A stretch of 5,578 nt of DNA from contig JAKSSQ010000120.1 in assembly GCA_024403005.1 (NCBI GenBank), forward strand, positions 1 to 5,578. Direction: 5' to 3'. The translations under genes were made by a program, and so were the position numbers. Position 1 is the first letter of the stretch; every line of letters starts with the position of its first letter. Source of the stretch: Clostridia bacterium. GTDB lineage: Bacteria > Bacillota > Clostridia > Peptostreptococcales > Anaerovoracaceae. Below are positions 4,389 to 5,578 of this stretch, piece after piece. A model generated the notes under the pieces. It worked only from the letters and a program-made list of their open reading frames with translations. It was not told where the DNA came from and did no database searches.

Positions 4389-5578
4389 CTACTTAAAATA
4401 TTTATAATAATCGTCGTTTAAGACATATCTTGAGAACTGAATTTTGCCTCTGACGATAGACTTTATGTCGTTAATGTAATCGGAGGAAACTTCCCCTGCT
4501 CCTTCTGCTGCAGTAAATTTGCCGCTTCCTGAGTCGTAGAAGCCCTTGGTTGTGAGCCATGTGCCGTTGGTCCAGAGAACCAGTGCATCCTTGGTGGAGA
4601 ATACGTCTCTGCCCACGAGAAGTCTGGAATCGTAATCGATTGCGAAGAGATTACAGAGCGTGGGAAGTATGTCGAGACTGTACGTCGGTTCACTGACCAC
4701 AATCGGATCCATCTTTTCCAGGCAGCCGCTCCAGATAATGAGTCTGGAATGGTCTCTTTCCTTTACGTTTTTATAGGAATAGCCGTATAAATCGGAAAGA
4801 TAGTCCTCTGTTGTGCCCCATGCGGAGCTCTTTTCCAGACCGTACGGATAATGGTCTGTACCCATTACGATTACCGTATTGTCTGCAATTCCGGCTTCTT
4901 CCAGGCGCTTAATAAGGTAGTCCATGGCGTATTCCAGCTCCAGATTTGCAGCTAAATAGCCCTTGGTCTGCTCCTTATAATTAAGGCTTGCAACTGCATC
5001 TCTGTTCTTCTTGGACATCGCATTAGCTGTCCATGCGTAGTTGCAGTGGCCGCTTACCGTCATGTAATAAACGCTGAAAGGCTGGTTGTTTATGTAGTTT
5101 CCTACCGTGCCTTCCATCATCTTAAGGTCGCTTTCGGGCCATACGCCGTCCAGAGATCCGGAAAGTCCTGTGCCCTTTGCGATGTAGTCGTCGTAGCCTA
5201 AACCCTTGTGGGTCTTGTCTCTGTCATAATAAGTCGCAAAACCGTTGTGATAAGCGCAGGACCAGTAACCGAGTTTTCTGAGCTTGCTTCCGATAGTCGT
5301 ATAGTTATCGCGGCCGATTGTGTCCTGAATGGAGGAAACGCCGTTTACAGGAACTATGCCGAATACGTTGGAATATTCGCCTGTAGAGGTACTTCCGCCC
5401 CAGGCAGGCTGATAGTAATCGTTGAAATTAATACCCTTTGTGGCCATGCGGTAGAGAGTCGGGGTGAGCTCTGGGTCTATTACTTCCGCAGAAAATGCTT
5501 CGGCGGAAATTAGTATTAAGTTCTTGCCTTCGAAGAGGCCTGTGTACTGGTTCTTGTTGGAAGGCTTCTGAGCCTGTA
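4389..5578 (-). CDS. LtaS-like phosphoglycerol transferase / sulfatase-family protein, C-terminal part
   Basis: The frame stays open to the right edge, so the Met at 5447 is internal. Upstream codons give in-frame family sequence (YTGLFEGKNLILISAEAF, then VIDPELTPTLYR). The 395 residues in the window form an alkaline-phosphatase/sulfatase-fold catalytic domain of the lipoteichoic acid synthase type, which moves glycerol-phosphate units from phosphatidylglycerol to an envelope polymer outside the membrane. Numbered from the first complete codon, expected active-site residues are visible: Glu26 (SAEAF) for metal, Thr63 in GGSTSTGEY as nucleophile, Arg119 in YYDRDK, His177 in TVSGHCNY, and Asp241-His242 in GTDHYPYG for metal. 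The missing N-terminus should hold the membrane helices typical of LtaS. It ends with a TAG stop 62 bp before iorA, on the same strand. Substrate and polymer are not determined; other family members modify periplasmic glucans or surface glycans with phosphoglycerol or phosphoethanolamine. Confidence 0.88.
   Translation of the reverse strand, partial: QAQKPSNKNQYTGLFEGKNLILISAEAFSAEVIDPELTPTLYRMATKGINFNDYYQPAWGGSTSTGEYSNVFGIVPVNGVSSIQDTIGRDNYTTIGSKLRKLGYWSCAYHNGFATYYDRDKTHKGLGYDDYIAKGTGLSGSLDGVWPESDLKMMEGTVGNYINNQPFSVYYMTVSGHCNYAWTANAMSKKNRDAVASLNYKEQTKGYLAANLELEYAMDYLIKRLEEAGIADNTVIVMGTDHYPYGLEKSSAWGTTEDYLSDLYGYSYKNVKERDHSRLIIWSGCLEKMDPIVVSEPTYSLDILPTLCNLFAIDYDSRLLVGRDVFSTKDALVLWTNGTWLTTKGFYDSGSGKFTAAEGAGEVSSDYINDIKSIVRGKIQFSRYVLNDDYYKYFK

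Noticed and set aside
4463..4702. 79-residue minus-strand frame overlapping the sulfatase gene, and the 62-residue one at 4065-4253 inside iorA
   Set aside because: They are out-of-frame shadows inside strongly supported coding sequence, with no independent SD or recognisable motif.
4389..5447. Treating Met at 5447 as the true start of the sulfatase gene
   Set aside because: The frame is open to the window edge, and the upstream residues contain the family's first metal-binding glutamate segment, so this Met is internal.
1..5578. Mobile elements, CRISPR repeats, tRNA or rRNA genes
   Set aside because: I saw no terminal inverted repeats, transposase motifs, regularly spaced repeats or tRNA-like T-loop sequences on reading both strands.

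Overview
The window looks like a chromosomal segment of an anaerobic Gram-positive bacterium, most likely Clostridia. The evidence is a pyruvate,phosphate dikinase N-terminus very close to my memory of the clostridial enzyme, several oxygen-sensitive iron-sulfur proteins, an LtaS-type sulfatase, strong AAAGGAG/GGAGGTG ribosome binding sites and short AT-rich spacers. This placement is from recall, not from a search. Every gene I can support is on the minus strand, so the window is best read from right to left.

Layout in the direction of transcription: (1) 5578-4389, the C-terminal part of an LtaS-like phosphoglycerol transferase/sulfatase, whose start lies beyond the right edge. (2) A 62-bp spacer. 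(3) 4326-501, a tight four-gene cluster: iorA (TPP and ferredoxin-domain subunit of indolepyruvate ferredoxin oxidoreductase), iorB (its gamma-type subunit), an 83-residue protein of unknown function, and a coenzyme F420 hydrogenase/dehydrogenase beta-subunit (FrhB/FdhB) family iron-sulfur flavoprotein. The first two junctions are TAATG stop/start overlaps and the third is a 15-nt gap that holds the SD, so the cluster is very probably one translationally coupled operon. (4) A 177-bp AT-rich spacer with a clear minus-strand hairpin and T-tract. (5) 323-1, the first 107 codons of ppdK, which runs off the left edge.

Functional reading: IorAB oxidatively decarboxylates aryl-pyruvates (from Trp, Phe and Tyr transamination) to aryl-acetyl-CoA and reduces low-potential electron carriers, or runs in reverse. 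The co-transcribed FrhB-like protein is a plausible electron-transfer partner, and the small protein between them is the least explained part. No CoA ligase, transaminase or ferredoxin gene is inside the window. PPDK interconverts PEP and pyruvate and appears to be a separate transcription unit. The sulfatase is probably an unrelated cell-envelope gene.

I see no mobile element, CRISPR array, rRNA or tRNA. The plus-strand open frames are antisense shadows.
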